From: Candidatus Aenigmatarchaeota archaeon
GTDB taxonomy: Archaea; Aenigmatarchaeota; Aenigmatarchaeia; GW2011-AR5
Reading direction: 5' to 3'
Assembly (NCBI GenBank): GCA_016198685.1
Contig: JACQID010000006.1
Location: 211,111-275,110 of the forward strand
DNA length: 64,000 bases
In this document: piece after piece, positions 41,757 to 49,725 of the stretch
Layout: every line of letters starts with the position of its first letter
Position numbering within the stretch: position 1 is the stretch's first letter
Notes under the pieces: generated by a model
Databases searched by the model: none
Told to the model about the DNA's origin: nothing
What the model saw: only the letters and a program-made list of their open reading frames with translations
Program-made: the position numbers and the translations under genes

Positions 41757-42703
41757 CCGCGTATTATCAGGAATGCTATATAACATAAGTACAGCACAAC
41801 GAACATCGCTCCCTGACTTTTTTCAAGCGTGTGCCTCTTGCCTATGAACATGAATACGAATAGCAGCGTTGTTACCAATAGAAGAATAAGAATATCTACA
41901 GATGCATGGAGTGACATTGTTATGGGATTGAGCAAAGCGGAAATTCCGAGTATGAAAAATATATTGAAAATATTGGAACCTATTATGTTTCCTATCGCCA
42001 TGTCATCTTCTCCTTTTCTTGCAGCATTTATTGAAGTGAAGAGTTCTGGCAATGATGTGCCTACTGCAATTATTGTTGCAGATATTAGATATTCGCTAAC
42101 GCCCATATTGGATGCCAACATGACAGCGCCTTCGACAACCCATCTGCCGCCAAAATAAAGCGCAACAAGACCTAATGCTATTGCAATTATTGAATGGAGC
42201 ATAGGTCCAGTTTTTCCCGTGTCGGCTTTCAAGCCTGTACTCAATGCCATCGTTGCGACATAATAGAGAAATATTCCAAAGAAGAGAAGCAAAATGATTC
42301 CATCCGATTTTGTAATAACTGCTGATGTGTCATCAAGAAATGTTCGGGAAGAATATGTAAAGAGGGCAATAGCAGCAAGCAAAGAAAGCGGTATTTCATT
42401 CCATACTGTGGACCTGTGAACTTTCAGAGCTCGGGAAAGGGCCGAGATACCTAAAATAAGAAGGATATTCGCTATATTGCTGCCAGCCACATTTCCTATT
42501 GCTATGTCAGAGCTGCCTTGCATGGAAGCTATCACATTGACTATGAGCTCAGGCAGTGATGTTCCGAAGGCAACTATCGTAAGCCCGACAACAAGAGTCG
42601 GAACACCAAGCTTTTTTGCTAGCGAAGATGCGCCGTCAACAAGCCAATCGGCCCCTTTGGAAAGAAGTACAATGCCTGCCGCAAGGAGCGCGTACTCTAA
42701 CAT
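41753..42703 (-). CDS. Calcium/cation antiporter of the CaCA family
   Basis: A 316-residue integral membrane antiporter with about 10 spans. Two inverted alpha-repeats carry the ion-binding motifs GTSLPEL (47-53) and a second GTSLPELF near residue 220, each followed by GN(V/I)xGSNI(A/F)NI. This is the YrbG/Methanocaldococcus NCX_Mj type, exchanging Na+ or H+ for Ca2+. No soluble regulatory loop is present, as in archaeal members. Confidence 0.94.
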   Translation of the reverse strand: MLEYALLAAGIVLLSKGADWLVDGASSLAKKLGVPTLVVGLTIVAFGTSLPELIVNVIASMQGSSDIAIGNVAGSNIANILLILGISALSRALKVHRSTVWNEIPLSLLAAIALFTYSSRTFLDDTSAVITKSDGIILLLFFGIFLYYVATMALSTGLKADTGKTGPMLHSIIAIALGLVALYFGGRWVVEGAVMLASNMGVSEYLISATIIAVGTSLPELFTSINAARKGEDDMAIGNIIGSNIFNIFFILGISALLNPITMSLHASVDILILLLVTTLLFVFMFIGKRHTLEKSQGAMFVVLYLCYIAFLIIRG

Positions 42704-42744
42704 GCATCAATTAACAACGAGAAAACATTATAAAGTGTATTCTT

Positions 42745-42837
42745 ATAGTAAATCGCAATGATAATGGAACTTTTAGCTGCAATTTACTATATGTAAATGA
42801 CATTATGAAATGTTCCAAAATAAATGTTATTTACTAT
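42745..42837. repeat. AT-rich inverted repeats between exchanger and L10e
   Basis: atagtaaat at 42745-42753 is repeated inverted as atttactat at 42782-42790 and again at 42829-42837. ggaac (42766-42770) and gttcc (42812-42816) are inverted inside. A small hairpin atttac-tatat-gtaaat lies in the centre. No gene crosses. It may be a terminator for L10e, an operator for the exchanger, or chance in AT-rich DNA. Confidence 0.4.
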
Positions 42838-42843
42838 TAGAAA

Positions 42844-43386
42844 TCAAACGGCGCCGGCGCCGGATTTTTCTTCAACGAGAATCCTGCATGTGGTAGGAAG
42901 TTTGTATTTCGCCTGCATCATCGCCTTCTTGACGAGGGGAATCATGGATTTAGGAGACTGGATTTCTATCATCTTCTGATTTGCGTGGATGCGTGCGGCA
43001 ACGCCGACGGGCTTGCCGAATGATGCACGCATGCCCTGCTGGAATCGGTCTGCACCTGCTCCGGTTGCCAAAGCGTTTTCTCTTATCACGTGATGGGGAA
43101 ATACCCTGATCTTCATGAAGAAGGTTGCGCCCTTGGCCATGCGCTTCTCAAGATAAGAAACAGCCGCGACTCTGGCGGATTCAAGCGAATTATGCCTTAT
43201 CTGGACATCGTTCTTGGAAACAAGATAGATACTGCTGTCATAATCGCCCTTTGTGCCGTGCTCAAACTCAACAAGCTTGGACTTCGGCACTCCCTTTACA
43301 TAGCCCTTCGCAGGCACTCGAATACTCTGTCTTGTGTAAGGGCGTTCTAGTCTTCTGTAGCATCTTCCCGGTCTTAGTGTTGCCAT
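42844..43386 (-). CDS. rpl10e: Large ribosomal subunit protein L10e (L16 family)
   Basis: A 180-residue protein: MATLRPGRCYRRLERPYTRQ, then EFEHGTKGDYDSSIYLVSK, FFMKIRVFPHHVIRENALA, GADRFQQGMRASFGKPVGVA. Start ATG 43386 with a TATA-like cctttaagaaa about 30 bases upstream on this strand. It lies between the tRNA-Ser gene and the exchanger. Confidence 0.96.
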   Translation of the reverse strand: MATLRPGRCYRRLERPYTRQSIRVPAKGYVKGVPKSKLVEFEHGTKGDYDSSIYLVSKNDVQIRHNSLESARVAAVSYLEKRMAKGATFFMKIRVFPHHVIRENALATGAGADRFQQGMRASFGKPVGVAARIHANQKMIEIQSPKSMIPLVKKAMMQAKYKLPTTCRILVEEKSGAGAV

Positions 43387-43589
43387 AAATATCAACTATT
43401 CCTTAATCGAACAAGTTTCTTAAAGGTTTCACATCTCTTCCAAAGCGGCAAAGTTCTATGAAATACTGGATGCTGCCGCCGGTAAATGCGTTGAAAGCAA
43501 GGCCTGCAAAAAACCCGTCCTTCAATCCCCTAATTTTGTCGCTGGTCATTTTCTTAATTCCGGCATGATCTAGTTCAAATAAAACAGAG

Positions 43590-43715
43590 CGCCGAGAGCA
43601 GGATTTGAACCTGCGCGAGCACAAGGCTCACACGCTATCGGAGGCTTCATATTTTCCATACCGGAAAAATGACCATTCCAGGCGTGCGCGTTGGACCAAG
43701 CTCCGCCATCTCGGC
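43590..43715 (-). tRNA. tRNA-Ser (anticodon GGA) with 39-base intron
   Basis: Read on the minus strand: acceptor gccgaga/tctcggc with discriminator G, D-arm, T-arm gcagg-ttcaaat-cctgc and a variable arm tgagc/gctcg. The anticodon stem cacgc/gcgtg closes over loop ctggaaA only if 39 bases (43637-43675) are removed after position 37. The mature tRNA is then 87 bases. The intron folds into a hairpin, with tcattttt-cc pairing with gg-aaaatatga (one bulged base). No CCA is encoded. The anticodon GGA and the G discriminator fit serine. Confidence 0.92.
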
Positions 43716-43743
43716 ATTTCTATTATTCTACCTTAGTTAACGG

Positions 43744-44586
43744 TTAAAAAACCTCACTGCACATCTTCTCAAGCTCATTATCGCTCAGCATGGAATAGAA
43801 ACAATGCCCTTTTGCATTCCTGAGGTTTCTAACTTCTTCCTCGCCTGCAACGATGAGATATTCTCGTTTTGGATGCGGATCCTTTCCGTTTCGTATCCAT
43901 GAAACATCATTGTGCTTTTTCAGTGCTTGCCGGTATTCTTCGGTTTCTTGAAACTGCGATTGCACGTAGGAACCATCCGTGAATGCCTGAAGCATGGATT
44001 CAATCAGGATATCTTTAGCGTCTTCGGCTGTCCTGCCCATTAAACTGCAAATATCCGGCATTGAAGATAGCAGTTCCGCTTCGCCTGGTCTGAGATCTAT
44101 TGCATCCTCAATGTGTTGCGCAGAATAAGGCATAAGAGCTACAGCGCCATGAGCGAAGGCATTGCCCTTTGTTAAGCATCTTGCATAACTGCCTACGATT
44201 TTTCCGTGCACCTTTAGAGTGCATGTTTTGCTGTCACCGTGCGCATAGTACAATCCGGCAGCTCTCATGGAACGCGTAAGACGTTCGCAGATGTAAGCAT
44301 TCATGTCTGCGAGTGACCCGAACCGATACGGCAAAGACAGTGCCCAATGAAAGCTGTCTCGCATTTCCAACGTTGCAGTTCCTCCTGTCATTCTTCGGGC
44401 TACTGGGTAATCGCCCTTTATTATCGAAGGATGCTGATTTTTCCCAAGGATTATTACAGGATCAGAATAAGCGTAAAATCGCAAGGAGGGAAAATTGGTC
44501 ATTGTCTCGTCTATAGCAAGTTGTTGTGCAGGCAGAAGAGAATCATTATAGCCCAAGAATGCGAAGCTCACGTTAAGGAAATGCAA
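43744..44586 (-). CDS. lplA: Lipoate--protein ligase family protein
   Basis: A 280-residue BPL/LplA-type ligase that would attach lipoate (or octanoate) to a lipoyl domain. RRMTGGTATLE is the lipoate-binding loop (RRxSGGG in most relatives), and KVHGKIVGSYAR carries the catalytic Lys of the lipoyl-AMP site. The C-terminal domain is helical. The altered loop (TGGT for SGGG) could mean a different acyl specificity. No lipoylated enzyme or LplB is in the window. Confidence 0.85.
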   Translation of the reverse strand: MHFLNVSFAFLGYNDSLLPAQQLAIDETMTNFPSLRFYAYSDPVIILGKNQHPSIIKGDYPVARRMTGGTATLEMRDSFHWALSLPYRFGSLADMNAYICERLTRSMRAAGLYYAHGDSKTCTLKVHGKIVGSYARCLTKGNAFAHGAVALMPYSAQHIEDAIDLRPGEAELLSSMPDICSLMGRTAEDAKDILIESMLQAFTDGSYVQSQFQETEEYRQALKKHNDVSWIRNGKDPHPKREYLIVAGEEEVRNLRNAKGHCFYSMLSDNELEKMCSEVF

Positions 44587-44601
44587 TGAAAATATTAAAG
44601 A

Positions 44602-44769
44602 TCATAGCTTCTCCGCTTCATCTATTATCATATTGGGAATGTCCCCGGCGAGCACCGAAAAGCGGAGTTTGCACGCGTTGCAGGTGAGCTTGTTTGTAGA
44701 ACTGTCATATTCGAGGTCGCCCTTGCATTTGGGGCATGCCATTATCTGGAGAAGCTCTTCAGGAAGCAT
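44602..44769 (-). CDS. Trm112-like zinc ribbon protein
   Basis: A 55-residue gene in the gap between the lipoate ligase and Cbf5 genes, minus strand. The protein MLPEELLQIMACPKCKGDLE, then CNACKLRFSVLAGDIPNM, has the UPF0434/Trm112 layout: Cys pairs CPKC and CNAC around a zinc and the ILVxxG.PxM-type end. Trm112 activates several methyltransferases in archaea and eukaryotes. The Cbf5 gene starts upstream (its stop is 23 bases from the ATG). Confidence 0.85.
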   Translation of the reverse strand: MLPEELLQIMACPKCKGDLEYDSSTNKLTCNACKLRFSVLAGDIPNMIIDEAEKL

Positions 44770-44792
44770 ATGGTTACTTGGCGCGAAACGAC

Positions 44793-45719
44793 TTAAATCT
44801 TAGGATATGGTTGCTTCATGATTACCCTATCGATTTTCGCCGCAATTCCTTTTCGCGTATCGGTTCCATCTATCTGTGAGTATCCCAGCGCAACGAACTC
44901 CCCACGGAGCGTAAGGATTGCAACCATATCATCCTTCTTTATGCCGTCTTCTATGCGCGAGATGCCCGTCGAATACAATGGAGATCCGTTAGCTACAGAA
45001 TAAACGGCAGAATCTTTGATTATTATTTTTCCCAGATGCTCTGCGGCAGCCTCAACAGGAAGCACATAATTGCGTATTTCCTCAGAGCCTTTTTCCTTCC
45101 AGTCGATGTAGGCATCTGCGATGTCATGAATACGGACTGTGTCAGCTTCAGTGAAACGGCCGGCTGAAATTCTTCGTAACTCCTTCATATGGGCTCCGCC
45201 AAGAAGCTCGCCGATTTTATGGCAAAGAACACGGACATAAGTTCCTGCTTCGCAGCGTACACGGAAGAGTACATCGCGCTCGTTGTGTTCAATGATTTCA
45301 AAGCTATAGACTTTTCGTTTCCTTTCTCGCCGTAATACAGCGCTTCTGACAGGAGGACGCTGAGTTATTTCTCCTATGAATTTGTTTACTGCACCAAGAA
45401 GCTCGTTTTCTGTGACATCGCGGTGAAGGCGCATAATTCCTACATATTCCTTGTCCTGACCCTGCAAAGCCGGAATGACTTTACAGGCATTGTCAAGAGT
45501 AATTACAAGAACTCCTGAGACCATGGGATCAAGCGTGCCACCATGGCCGGTCTTTGTGCGGCCAAGAACATTCTTGACCATGGACGCAACATCGTGCGAA
45601 GTCGGGCCTTGCCATTTGTCAAGGACGACTATGCCGTTTTCCAGAAGATCCTCTATAGGTCGTGCGCCTGGATATTTGCCATATCGCGGCAGTTCAGCAG
45701 ACCTTATGATGAAACTCAT
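44793..45719 (-). CDS. cbf5: Cbf5/TruB tRNA and rRNA pseudouridine synthase
   Basis: The catalytic subunit of H/ACA RNPs and tRNA psi55 formation. Residues 1-220 are the synthase, with the catalytic Asp64 in KTGHGGTLDPMVSGVL, the RRERKRKVYSFEIIE region and GTYVRVLCHKIGELLG. A C-terminal PUA domain follows (about 225-305, AAEHLGKIIIKDSAVYSVANG). Its partner Nop10 is at 39329 and L7Ae at 37798. Gar1 is not in the window. Confidence 0.95.
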   Translation of the reverse strand: MSFIIRSAELPRYGKYPGARPIEDLLENGIVVLDKWQGPTSHDVASMVKNVLGRTKTGHGGTLDPMVSGVLVITLDNACKVIPALQGQDKEYVGIMRLHRDVTENELLGAVNKFIGEITQRPPVRSAVLRRERKRKVYSFEIIEHNERDVLFRVRCEAGTYVRVLCHKIGELLGGAHMKELRRISAGRFTEADTVRIHDIADAYIDWKEKGSEEIRNYVLPVEAAAEHLGKIIIKDSAVYSVANGSPLYSTGISRIEDGIKKDDMVAILTLRGEFVALGYSQIDGTDTRKGIAAKIDRVIMKQPYPKI

Positions 45720-46375
45720 AGCGAGATCTTCATGATTTTCCTAAAAAGCATGACGAAGGGAATCAACGAGATAAGATACCAGCCGGTCCAGCTCACATTT
45801 TCTCCGGCCAGCGGCAAAGGTATGGGCAGCCTTGCTATGATCTGGGAGAATACTATCCTTTCAGGAGTATGAAATACAAAAAGAGTTGTGCTCGCAGGCT
45901 CATGCCTTATTTCCCAATTAATGCCGGTTATCTGCCTTTCGCATGGCACTGCGCATTCTATACCATCTGCCGTAACCTTTCCGTCGGAGTAAGATGCGGT
46001 ATAAGGAACTGCGGCAAGGGTTACGTTGCCAATTCCGTCAGTCAATATTGCATGGCGATCGCCATAGCTGTGCTCAAGCGTGGGAATGAATATGAATATG
46101 AAAAGCACGAATGCAAGCAGAGATGGCTTCATGCTCATGCGCATGAGGACGCTGTTCTCTCTCATATAGTCGTCCATTATGCGGCTGTAAGATTCCTTGT
46201 CATTCTGCTTCTCTTTCATCTCTTTGTTCAAGGAAGTCATGCGGTCTTTGATGCGCTTGGCCTCATGTTGGTTTACAAGAAATTTCTGGGTCAATGAAAG
46301 GATAAGCGCCATGAGTCCTGAGAACAGGAAAACGTCAATTATAGGTGGTAACGTAAGAAACGGAATTATGCCCAT
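45716..46375 (-). CDS. DUF106 membrane protein (YidC/Oxa1-EMC3 superfamily)
   Basis: A 219-residue protein with an N-terminal span (about 10-30), a charged coiled-coil helix (HEAKRIKDRMTSLNKEMKEK), two more spans (85-103 and near the C-terminus), and an extracellular beta-rich insertion. The MSMKPSLLAF motif fits archaeal DUF106, related to Oxa1-type insertases that place membrane proteins. It overlaps cbf5 by 4 bases and abuts L44e with TAG-ATG. The insertion of about 80 residues is longer than usual. Confidence 0.85.
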   Translation of the reverse strand: MGIIPFLTLPPIIDVFLFSGLMALILSLTQKFLVNQHEAKRIKDRMTSLNKEMKEKQNDKESYSRIMDDYMRENSVLMRMSMKPSLLAFVLFIFIFIPTLEHSYGDRHAILTDGIGNVTLAAVPYTASYSDGKVTADGIECAVPCERQITGINWEIRHEPASTTLFVFHTPERIVFSQIIARLPIPLPLAGENVSWTGWYLISLIPFVMLFRKIMKISL

Positions 46376-46657
46376 CTACTTCAGCCATTCAATCTTTTTG
46401 ACTCTAAACCCCTTTCCTATAGGATGTTTCTTCTTGCACACAGAGCAGACATACCTAAGGTCTGTTTTTCTCGTTGGCTTTTCCCTTCCCTTTGGATTTT
46501 CCTTGGGGAATGAGCCGTAACCTTTGAGCTTCCTTCGGTATCTTTTTTGACCCTTTGTAGACTCTCTTCTGGGTCTTCTCTTGGATTCTTCAACCTTGTG
46601 CTCGGTATGCTTCCTGCAGAAAGGACAATATCTTTGCTGTGTTTTTGGAACTATCAT
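46376..46657 (-). CDS. rpl44e: Large ribosomal subunit protein L44e
   Basis: A 93-residue zinc ribosomal protein: [20 protein letters not shown] and [21 protein letters not shown] contribute the four Cys. Normally beside S27e; here it lies apart, between GINS and DUF106, and overlaps the GINS stop by 4 bases. Confidence 0.95.
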   Translation of the reverse strand: MIVPKTQQRYCPFCRKHTEHKVEESKRRPRRESTKGQKRYRRKLKGYGSFPKENPKGREKPTRKTDLRYVCSVCKKKHPIGKGFRVKKIEWLK

Positions 46658-47283
46658 ACGACTACCTCTAACAGACCTTTTTTTAATAACAAATCATTTA
46701 AAGGCTTTGGAATCTGCCCTTCTTCCACGGTTTGCGACTCTTTCAGCTCGTAAATATTCATGTCAGGCCCTATGAATTTTGGCATGGTCCTTGTTACGCG
46801 ATATCTTGCCACGAGTTCGATCGCAGGAGCAGGTTCCGGTACTTCCGGCCCTTTCGGAGGCTTATGCTCTGGCAAGACCGCTTTTACAGCTTCAATATGT
46901 TTTGATTCTTCAGGCATTACTGGCGCGGAGTCTATCGGAGAGCTAAGAAGCCGGAAAAAGCTTTCCCTGTAGTTCTTTATTTCTTCGACAAGGAAGTGAT
47001 AGAGGCGCTCCTCGTCTTTGGCTATGTTCTCGGCAGGGTAGCCTGTTCTTACCGTGTAAAGAGCCTGCTCGACAAGCTTCTTCTCCCGCATCTCCAGGAG
47101 CCTTCGGACGCTCCTCTTGACGTTCTCCATCTCATGCAGGTCTGCAGAGGTCTTGTCGTTCATGGACTCTTTCATTGTCATGTATTCGCGCAATTCATCA
47201 AGGAAAGTCGATGGCAATTTTTGCAGGGTCTTGCTCTCGGCCTCGCCCCGTTCAAGATCGCGTATAGCCTCAAAAGTCAGCAT
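46654..47283 (-). CDS. GINS complex subunit (Gins51/Gins15 type)
   Basis: A 209-residue GINS protein, part of the replicative CMG helicase with MCM and Cdc45/RecJ. The N-terminal alpha domain carries [13 protein letters not shown] and the paired helices with [16 protein letters not shown]; the C-terminal small beta domain ([40 protein letters not shown]) is the B domain of Gins51. I used the ATG at 47283 ([10 protein letters not shown]); longer frames run over the divergent promoter. Confidence 0.88.
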   Translation of the reverse strand: MLTFEAIRDLERGEAESKTLQKLPSTFLDELREYMTMKESMNDKTSADLHEMENVKRSVRRLLEMREKKLVEQALYTVRTGYPAENIAKDEERLYHFLVEEIKNYRESFFRLLSSPIDSAPVMPEESKHIEAVKAVLPEHKPPKGPEVPEPAPAIELVARYRVTRTMPKFIGPDMNIYELKESQTVEEGQIPKPLNDLLLKKGLLEVVV

Positions 47284-47355
47284 GAAAAGAATAGCCGAAT
47301 AAAACATTAAAAACGATAAACAGTCTTTATATAGAAAATATTTCACATAATACGA

Positions 47356-47869
47356 ATGAATGAGAAGATTTTGTGGGAAGGCGTGCCTGACAAGAAGGCT
47401 GTCTTCGTCTGGACAACAAGGGCATCGTTCTGATATCTTTTATAGTAGGCATATTTCTTTTTCCGTTTACATTAGTGACTATAGTACTAGGTCCAGGAGC
47501 TTTTTGATAACATTTTTGGTTTTCACTGCCGCACCCGTGGTTTTCTTGACACTGATAGCATGGGGGCTTTGCTATGCGATAAGAAATACGTATCGGTATA
47601 AAATCACGGATAGGGGGGCGTATTTTTCTGGCGGGCTCGTGTTCAAGACAGAAAAAATGGTGCCGTTCTACAAAATCACCAACGTAATAATCACGCAAGG
47701 GCCGATACAGCGTATGTTTGGCGTCAGCAGCATCGGCGTGCAAACAGCAGGCACAGGAGGAGTAGCTATGCCGGAAATAACGTATAACGGTATTGTTACT
47801 ACAAAAAAGCCCTATGATATTCTGCTTTCGAAAATAGAACACATCCGAAAACGCAGCAGAGGCGGCTAA
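47356..47869 (+). pseudogene. PH-domain membrane protein interrupted by two frameshifts
   Basis: A bacterial-PH (YdbS-like) membrane protein whose reading frame is broken twice. Starting at ATG 47356 the frame reads MNEKILWEGVPDKKAVFVWT, typical of the family (LWEGxP), and stops at 47431. The continuation LISFIVGIFLFPFTLVTIVL is in another frame until a stop at 47505. The rest (FLITFLVFTAAPVVFL, then YRYKITDRGAYFSGG, TKKPYDILLSKIEHIR) is in the third frame. Each step equals one missing base; the second lies in a T5 run. Either a decayed gene or two sequencing errors. The end overlaps the primase gene by 4 bases. Confidence 0.75.
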
Positions 47870-49224
47870 TCTGTTATCCCGTGGCTCCTGCTGAGATGAA
47901 TCGTCAGGCCTTTCATGCTTTCAAACTGCTTTTTGCACCTGCCGCATGAATAAACTTCTGGAGGGCGTTCGGGCGTTTCTTTCCTGAAATCAATTTTCCT
48001 GAAGGGGTAGTTTATCGGGTTTTTCACGGTTATATGGTCGGTTCCGCCTTTGCAAGTAGCGTCCGGCTGGCATATGCCTATATCCTGGAAATAATGGACG
48101 TTGTCACAGTTGGGCGCAGTGCGCGCATTCTGCTGCGCCCAGCGAATCTGCGTCATTATCGTGTTTTGCGGAAGCGGAACGATTTTGTTCCATTCCATCA
48201 GCCGTGACTCTATCTCCTGCCAGTTCCAGTTGCACATGCGGAGGAAATTAATAAGCGTGAAAATGCTCCTTTTCCTGCCGTCCTTTATTCCAGCAAAGAT
48301 AAGCTTGATGCACGGTGGGAACATCTCTTCAGGAATCTTGTTTTCGTATGAACGTTTCTTCTCTTCCTTTTTCTTTTCAGGCTCTTTCTGGAGTGAAGAA
48401 TGCCAGTCCAGGGCGTCAAGAAGCAGCGATTCAGCCTCATTTTCCTGCCCGGCAAAGAACGGCTTTATCTTCACCCTGTCAGGTAACGCGTCTTCCTTCT
48501 TGAAAGAAGCGAGCTCGCCGTGGGCCAGCGGCACGGATGCAAGCCATGTTTTCTCATTCAGCGAATAGGGCGCCCGGAACATGTGGCGGTTGCCCCAGTT
48601 TCGTTCCACTTCAACGAAATAATATGGGCTTATTTCTGAGATTGGCTTGTCCAGAACATCCTGAAGATTTTTCATGCCGCCCTTTGATTTTATCAATTCG
48701 TGCATCAATTGTTGGGAAATCCTCTCGCAAATAAACTTGGAAACAATTCTGGGTATGTCAGGATACAATTCTTTAGTCTGCCGGAAATTAACCTGCTTTG
48801 GAAACATTATCCACGGCATGATGATATGGAAGCCTCGCCGCCCGGAAAATTTCGCGCCGTAGTTTTTAACGCCGTATTTTTCTATGAATTTTGCGATCAA
48901 TGCTGCAGTAAGCTGGGCTTCCTCAATGCCAAGTTTTGAATCAATGTCAAGAAGTAAATCCCATCCAGTGCGCAGGGACTGGTAGTTGTCTGTTGATTTG
49001 CCGAGCGCCATGGGATTTGCCCAATGCTCTACAGAATAATGAAAGGATACAACGCCTTTCTTCGCCATTTGCATGATATCAGAGGGAAATTGCACGATGT
49101 TGGGCCTCGCGTCATATTTGCCATCGATATGCGCTCCGGCGACTTCGCGGTAACTTGCATTCCTGACAAGCTCTTTTGCGATATCCTCGCGTGCATAATA
49201 CTCAAGAACCTCAAGGCGGTTCAT
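47866..49224 (-). CDS. priS: DNA primase small subunit with PriL-like domain and C2H2 zinc finger
   Basis: Makes RNA/DNA primers. Residues 1-260 are PriS: catalytic Asp93 and Asp95 in LLLDIDSK, SGRRGFHI at 127-134 and RHMFRAPYSLNEKTW near 215. After a charged linker, residues about 305-400 look like the Fe-S domain of the large subunit PriL: PPCIKLIFAG, GRKRSIFTLINFLRMC, and Cys in APNCDN, IGICQPDATC give four candidate ligands. The C-terminus is a C2H2 finger, C427-x2-C430-x12-H443-x4-H448. PriS alone is usually about 350 residues. Single-chain PriS-PriL primases are known in DPANN archaea. Confidence 0.92.
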   Translation of the reverse strand: MNRLEVLEYYAREDIAKELVRNASYREVAGAHIDGKYDARPNIVQFPSDIMQMAKKGVVSFHYSVEHWANPMALGKSTDNYQSLRTGWDLLLDIDSKLGIEEAQLTAALIAKFIEKYGVKNYGAKFSGRRGFHIIMPWIMFPKQVNFRQTKELYPDIPRIVSKFICERISQQLMHELIKSKGGMKNLQDVLDKPISEISPYYFVEVERNWGNRHMFRAPYSLNEKTWLASVPLAHGELASFKKEDALPDRVKIKPFFAGQENEAESLLLDALDWHSSLQKEPEKKKEEKKRSYENKIPEEMFPPCIKLIFAGIKDGRKRSIFTLINFLRMCNWNWQEIESRLMEWNKIVPLPQNTIMTQIRWAQQNARTAPNCDNVHYFQDIGICQPDATCKGGTDHITVKNPINYPFRKIDFRKETPERPPEVYSCGRCKKQFESMKGLTIHLSRSHGITD

Positions 49225-49307
49225 GTGGTTATTATATGGCGATTTTATTAAAAATGGTAATAGAGCGCTATGAAAGACATTTAAATGGTATGTGCTTATC
49301 TATAATT

Positions 49308-49520
49308 ATGAAGACTTTCACGGCTATACTCTACAAAGAAGATAATGTATATGTAGCAGAATGTCCTGAAGTAGGCACGGCTAGCCAAGGAACGACTATA
49401 GAGGAAGCGTTAAAGAATCTCAAAGAGGCCACGGAACTGTATCTTGAAGAATTTCCTGCCGAAAAATCAGCGCATCCCATCTTGACTACTTTTGAGGTGG
49501 CTGAAGTTGCACAAGCTTAA
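49308..49520 (+). CDS. hicB: HicB-type antitoxin (UPF0150)
   Basis: A 70-residue partial RNase H-fold protein, MKTFTAILYKEDNVYVAECP, then TIEEALKNLKEATELYLEE, the HicB/UPF0150 signature. No DNA-binding helix follows the fold, as in the short archaeal form. It would neutralise HicA, whose gene overlaps its end by 14 bases. Start ATG 49308, with the plus-strand TATA-like ttatctataatt 10-20 bases before it, suggesting a leaderless message. Confidence 0.88.
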   Translation: MKTFTAILYKEDNVYVAECPEVGTASQGTTIEEALKNLKEATELYLEEFPAEKSAHPILTTFEVAEVAQA

Positions 49521-49725
49521 GCCGGTTTCCGGAAGCGAGTGCATCAAAATTCTTTGCAATAAATTCGGGTTCAAAGTCGTACGGCAAAGAGGAAGTCATG
49601 TAGTGTTGCGTAAAAACGGCGTCGGCACGGTAGTTCCCAATCATAAGGAGGTTAATTCCCGAACCCTCAAGTCTGTTCTTAAGCTGGCAAAAGTGAGCGA
49701 AGAGGAATTTGCGAAGCATTTATGA
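49507..49725 (+). CDS. hicA: HicA-type toxin (mRNA interferase)
   Basis: A 72-residue double-stranded RNA-binding-like toxin: MHKLKPVSGSECIKIL, then RQRGSHVVLRKNG with the catalytic His31 and VPNHKEVNSRTLKSVLK. I use the TTG at 49507, for GAGGTG (49494-49499) is spaced 7 bases before it and the family starts here; a TTG 15 bases earlier is the alternative. It ends inside the convergent AlkD-like gene, overlapping 6 bases. Confidence 0.88.
   Translation: MHKLKPVSGSECIKILCNKFGFKVVRQRGSHVVLRKNGVGTVVPNHKEVNSRTLKSVLKLAKVSEEEFAKHL

Noticed and set aside
43403..43549. 48-codon open frame between L10e and tRNA-Ser, minus strand
   Set aside because: No ribosome-binding site, overlaps the presumed L10e promoter; too short to support without homologues.
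47360..47869. Single 169-codon reading of the PH-domain gene
   Set aside because: Its first 45 residues are unlike the family, while the other two frames encode the expected N-terminus and membrane span; I treat the gene as frameshifted.
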